Assembly: GCA_039029915.1 (NCBI GenBank)
Contig: JBCCFD010000375.1
Coordinates: forward strand, 1 to 8,156
Length of the DNA: 8,156 nucleotides
Reading direction: 5' to 3'
From: QQUD01 sp039029915
GTDB taxonomy: Bacteria > Chloroflexota > Anaerolineae > Promineifilales > Promineifilaceae
This document shows positions 6,144 through 8,156 of the stretch, piece by piece. The translations under genes were made by a program, and so were the position numbers. Within the stretch, counting starts at the first letter, position 1; each line of letters starts with the position of its first letter. The notes beneath the pieces are model-generated. The model made no database searches, had not been told where the DNA came from, and was given only the letters and a program-made list of their open reading frames with translations.

Positions 6144-6641
6144 TTAATAAATCGCAACCAGCCCTCCAGCACGCACAACGCGATAAAGCTCTTGTTTGAT
6201 CAGTTCGGGATAAACGGCCGTTTCAACACCCCAACAGCTCACCCAAACCGCATCAAAGTAGCTGTCTGGAAATTGGAGCGACTCACCGTCAAATTCGGCC
6301 GTGGAAACCGGCAAATCAACCCGCTCTGGTGGATAGAAGGCAGTGTGTATCGCTTCACCAGTGACCTTGCTTGATTTATATGCACCATCCCTTTTTCGGG
6401 TCTCGATCCGATTTAGTGTGTCAATATCAGCATCTAGCACAATTAATTCACCTTGATGACTAACCCGCCGAGCAAGAAAAGAAACGTCTTCGTCATTTTC
6501 TACAGCCAGCAAAAGTATCTTGGCTCCTCGTTCTATATTGAGTTGCCTGAGCATGCGGTGACTGTCAATCCGTTTTTTTTCAACGATGGGGCCATCAGTT
6601 GTTGGGGTAGAACTTCCATCCGGTACAATATCGATAAACAT
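6144..6641 (-). CDS. Small methyltransferase-like protein with degenerate SAM loop
   Basis: A 165-residue protein resembling class I SAM-dependent methyltransferases (Methyltransf_11-like) in its later strands: IVLDAD (67-72, acidic end of strand 2), LQFPDSYFDAVWVSCWGVE (122-140, strand 4) and ELYRVVRAGGLVAIY (151-165, strand 5). The strand-1 motif, normally a glycine-rich DxGxGxG, reads ILLLAVENDEDV (42-53) with no glycine, so SAM binding is doubtful. The protein stops right after strand 5, shorter than usual, so strands 6-7 are missing. The N-terminal 20 residues look disordered (DGSSTPTTDGP). The start has AGGAG 7 nt upstream, so the gene is probably expressed. Its stop is 9 bp from the convergent cyclase stop. 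It is divergent from the BLUF gene. It may be a non-catalytic binding protein or a decayed enzyme; the substrate is unknown. Confidence 0.75.
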   Translation of the reverse strand: MFIDIVPDGSSTPTTDGPIVEKKRIDSHRMLRQLNIERGAKILLLAVENDEDVSFLARRVSHQGELIVLDADIDTLNRIETRKRDGAYKSSKVTGEAIHTAFYPPERVDLPVSTAEFDGESLQFPDSYFDAVWVSCWGVETAVYPELIKQELYRVVRAGGLVAIY

Positions 6642-6732
6642 TATGATCTCCTAAAAGATAACTAGGACGTAATTGATTGACTCTGTAATTTGTTTTGAGA
6701 CCAGTTTATCCATCTACCGTGACACAAGCGTC

Positions 6733-6772
6733 CCAAAAACCGTTTCTTGAAAATATCAAGTAGGATTTTTGG
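6733..6772. other. Composite 40-nt hairpin
   Basis: CCAAAAACC (6733-6741) can pair with GGATTTTTGG (6763-6772) with one bulged A, and inside it CTTGA (6746-6750) pairs with TCAAG (6756-6760) around the loop AAATA. It lies about 90 bp upstream of the methyltransferase-like start and 155 bp upstream of the BLUF start. No U-run follows on either strand. It may be a leader structure, a small RNA fold or a mobile-element relic. Confidence 0.45.
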
Positions 6773-6811
6773 TTGATTTAACTAACTGTCCTATTTTCTC
6801 CTCGACCAATT

Positions 6812-6873
6812 TAAAGTAAGATTTTGTTTCGGTAAAGTTGTTTTTTCTTAAATTTTACTGCTAAATTTAAAGT
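6812..6873 (+). repeat. Three TAAAGT direct repeats upstream of the BLUF gene
   Basis: TAAAGT occurs at 6812-6817, 6833-6838 and 6868-6873, spaced 21 and 35 bp. The second and third share a longer match TAAAGTTGTT, and the first and third share AATTTAAAGT. They could be regulator half-sites for the BLUF promoter, but in such AT-rich DNA chance is a real alternative. Confidence 0.3.
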
Positions 6874-6927
6874 TGTTGATAAAATCGATAATAGCAGAAT
6901 CAAAAATTCAACATTCTAGGAACTCTG

Positions 6928-7380
6928 ATGGAAGATAAAATTTTCAAAATCATGTACGTAAGTTCAGCTGACCACACCATGTCTGATGATGAACTTATGG
7001 ACCTGCTGACAACCTCTAAGAAAAATAATCAAGCTCGTAACATTTCGGGCCTGCTTCTTTACTTTGATGGCAACTTTATCCAACTGCTTGAAGGGGACCG
7101 GGATGAGGTTCAGGCGCTCTACGCCAAGATCGCTAAAGATCGACGTCATTCAGGCGTCATTAAGCTAATTGAAAAATTCGCAGATAAAAGAGAGTTCCCT
7201 GAATGGAGCATGGGGTTTAGAAAGCTAGATGAGCAGACAATTGATCCCTCAATTGCTGGATTCCTAGATCTTGTTCAAGATTCTGAAACGATAAAATCAA
7301 TGCTTGAAGGTGTTTCTAGACGAACACTTCTTTTCCTCGATACCTTCAAAGACACGTCCGGTATCTCTAAAACTTTATAA
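6928..7380 (+). CDS. Short BLUF-domain blue-light sensor protein
   Basis: A 150-residue protein with one BLUF domain (blue-light sensing using FAD, about residues 6-98) and a short helical C-terminus, the size and layout of cyanobacterial PixD. All residues of the photocycle are present and at the spacing seen in AppA: Tyr10 (IMYVSS), Asn34 (KKNNQARNISG), Gln52 (FIQLLEG), Trp93 and Met95 (PEWSMGFRKL). Light should switch the flavin hydrogen-bond network and pass a signal to a partner protein, since there is no fused output domain. The ATG has AGGAA five nt upstream (6918-6922). The partner is not evident: neighbours are a divergent methyltransferase-like gene and a convergent sugar isomerase gene, and no PixE-like response regulator is seen. 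G+C is about 43% over 6961-7320 by hand count, and the gene lacks the ACGGCCGT octamer that is common elsewhere in the window, so recent acquisition is possible. Confidence 0.96.
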   Translation: MEDKIFKIMYVSSADHTMSDDELMDLLTTSKKNNQARNISGLLLYFDGNFIQLLEGDRDEVQALYAKIAKDRRHSGVIKLIEKFADKREFPEWSMGFRKLDEQTIDPSIAGFLDLVQDSETIKSMLEGVSRRTLLFLDTFKDTSGISKTL

Positions 7381-7400
7381 GCTTAAATCTGACCGCTTTT

Positions 7401-7450
7401 ACTGCTCAAATGAGGTGCTTTTTTTGCATCAATTCACTCATTTGAGCAGT
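7401..7450. terminator. 14-bp perfect inverted repeat, candidate bidirectional terminator
   Basis: ACTGCTCAAATGAG (7401-7414) and CTCATTTGAGCAGT (7437-7450) are exact reverse complements around a 22-nt loop. It lies 20 bp after the BLUF stop and 52 bp after the stop of the convergent isomerase gene, the expected place for a shared terminator. Oddly the T7 run (7419-7425) is in the loop and the DNA after each arm is only weakly T-rich, so this is not a textbook intrinsic terminator. The rest of the gap (7451-7502) shows nothing but a small near-palindrome ATAGTGAACTAT. Confidence 0.55.
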
Positions 7451-7502
7451 TATTCTTTACCAACGACTACCAGCAGCATCAGCTCAATAGTGAACTATCA
7501 AC

Positions 7503-8156
7503 TCAACTACTTTCCACGAGATAGTCAGAAACGGCCGTTCTCAGCTTTAGCAGCTCGTCCCACTCATTCTCGGTTTCATTGATAATCAGGGTGATGGGCC
7601 CATCAAATTGGGCGTCTTGTATATACGAAAGCGATTGGTGTAAATCTGCCGAATCAATCTCTCCATCAACATAGTTCGCTTTGCAGTGGATGGAAGTAGC
7701 CAGCGGCATCAACTTTTCAATCGTGCCAAATTTATCTGCTGACTGCTCCGCATTCCCATAATCAACGCATACCCCTATAGGACGTTCAACTTTCTGCATG
7801 ATATCGATCAGCGTCTCTGGTTCACGGCTCATTTGGTGGAAATTTTCTATGACGACGCGAATGCCCAACGAGTCAGCATGCTGCGTTAACGCCTTCAAAG
7901 CATTGACAGTGTGATTGATTGTGGTGGGAAACGGCCGTTCACGACCACAATCGACACGGTTCCCTTTGCCACCTAAATAAGCCGTAATCTGCTGCCAGCG
8001 TTTAGCCATTTCAACATCAGCCTGCCGTACTTCATCATCAAGATTGGCAATATCCCCATCGTCAATCAAAATATTTTCTAATGTTACCCCATTTTCGTCT
8101 AATGCTTGCTTTAGCTGATCCAAATAGCTCTTTTCAACAGAGGGAAAGTGGAAATG
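7503..8156 (-). CDS. Sugar phosphate isomerase/epimerase, TIM barrel (5' end beyond window)
   Basis: C-terminal 217 residues of a xylose isomerase-like TIM-barrel protein (AP_endonuc_2 type, PF01261), a family of metal-dependent sugar and polyol isomerases, epimerases and inosose dehydratase-like enzymes. The frame is open to the right edge; an internal TTG at 8123 could be taken for a start, but the codons before it (HFHFPSVEKSYLDQ) read as family sequence, so the true start is outside. Visible barrel-end motifs carry likely metal ligands: IENF (Glu), CVDYGN (Asp), HCKANY (His), and INETE near the C-terminus (Glu). About 50 N-terminal residues are missing by comparison with usual lengths of 260-290. 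It converges on the BLUF gene with an inverted repeat between them. The exact substrate cannot be told. Confidence 0.9.
   Translation of the reverse strand, partial: HFHFPSVEKSYLDQLKQALDENGVTLENILIDDGDIANLDDEVRQADVEMAKRWQQITAYLGGKGNRVDCGRERPFPTTINHTVNALKALTQHADSLGIRVVIENFHQMSREPETLIDIMQKVERPIGVCVDYGNAEQSADKFGTIEKLMPLATSIHCKANYVDGEIDSADLHQSLSYIQDAQFDGPITLIINETENEWDELLKLRTAVSDYLVESS

Larger units (their letters stand above)
6642..6927. other. AT-rich divergent intergenic region (methyltransferase-like / BLUF)
   Basis: 286 bp without a gene, very AT-rich toward the BLUF side (12 of 60 bases G+C at 6841-6900 by hand count). It holds a composite hairpin (6733-6772), three TAAAGT elements (6812-6873), an AT-only inverted repeat TTAAATTT/AAATTTAA (6848-6855 and 6863-6870), and a -10-like GATAAT (6887-6892) without a convincing -35. 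The BLUF ribosome binding site AGGAA is at 6918-6922. No ACGGCCGT copy occurs here. Confidence 0.6.
28..7938. repeat. Iterated palindrome ACGGCCGT, 16 perfect copies
   Basis: Perfect copies start at 28, 633, 1256, 1385, 2152, 2543, 2599, 3404, 3755, 4574, 5014, 5336, 6049, 6214, 7531 and 7931. Eleven are part of the longer palindrome AACGGCCGTT. At equal base frequencies about 0.12 copies are expected in 8.2 kb. Fifteen lie in coding DNA and use all three frames: NGR (4), TAV (7) and Arg-Pro (4); one lies at the hutC start. The copies are scattered, not tandem. Near misses such as TCGGCCGT (832, 6294) and GCGGCCGT (4690) also occur. It resembles the cyanobacterial HIP1 octamer in behaviour. 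Confidence 0.95.

Noticed and set aside
6453..6665. Plus-strand frame 6453-6665 opposite the methyltransferase-like gene.
   Set aside because: It has no ribosome binding site or recognisable domain, while the minus-strand gene has AGGAG and family-like strands.
8121..8123. TTG at 8123 as the true start of the sugar isomerase gene.
   Set aside because: The frame is open upstream to the edge and the preceding residues read as family sequence; a protein starting there would lack the first strands of the barrel.

Overview
The window looks like bacterial chromosome of middling G+C (genes roughly 45-60% in the stretches I counted by hand, one intergenic stretch down to about 20%). It carries a histidine-utilisation (hut) cluster followed by a few unrelated single genes. 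I cannot place the organism with certainty. The gene types, the degenerate heptanucleotide arrays and a very frequent iterated palindrome (ACGGCCGT) suggest to me a filamentous or Anaerolineae-like Chloroflexota, but this is an inference. No rRNA, tRNA, CRISPR array, insertion sequence or phage gene was seen.

Left half, minus strand, in transcription order: a GntR/UTRA regulator of the HutC type (4566-5333), urocanate hydratase hutU (2781-4442), histidine ammonia-lyase hutH (1114-2667), and the first 343 residues of a cytochrome P450 (1-1031, running off the left edge). HutH deaminates histidine to urocanate, HutU hydrates urocanate to imidazolonepropionate, and the regulator most likely senses urocanate. 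The later enzymes HutI and HutG/HutF are not in the window.

Divergent from the regulator is a cyclase/kynurenine-formamidase-like metallohydrolase (5445-6134, plus). The 111-bp divergent intergenic region holds a textbook HutC-subfamily operator (TTGTCTATACAA) and a perfect 8-bp inverted repeat whose arms resemble the operator. The cyclase is therefore probably co-regulated with hut, and it may do a hydrolytic step of the pathway.

Right part: a small methyltransferase-like protein with a degenerate cofactor loop (6144-6641, minus), convergent with the cyclase; a 286-bp AT-rich intergenic region; a short BLUF blue-light sensor (6928-7380, plus) with every photocycle residue present; a 14-bp inverted repeat (7401-7450) between convergent genes; and the C-terminal part of a TIM-barrel sugar phosphate isomerase/epimerase (7503-8156, minus, running off the right edge).

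Two DNA-level patterns overlie the genes. The palindrome ACGGCCGT occurs 16 times perfectly (about 0.12 expected by chance), in all three coding frames, like the HIP1 octamer of cyanobacteria. Four heptanucleotide-period degenerate arrays, each with a different unit, lie in the hut intergenic gaps, and two of them run through stop codons. One of these is also a G-quadruplex motif at the end of hutH.
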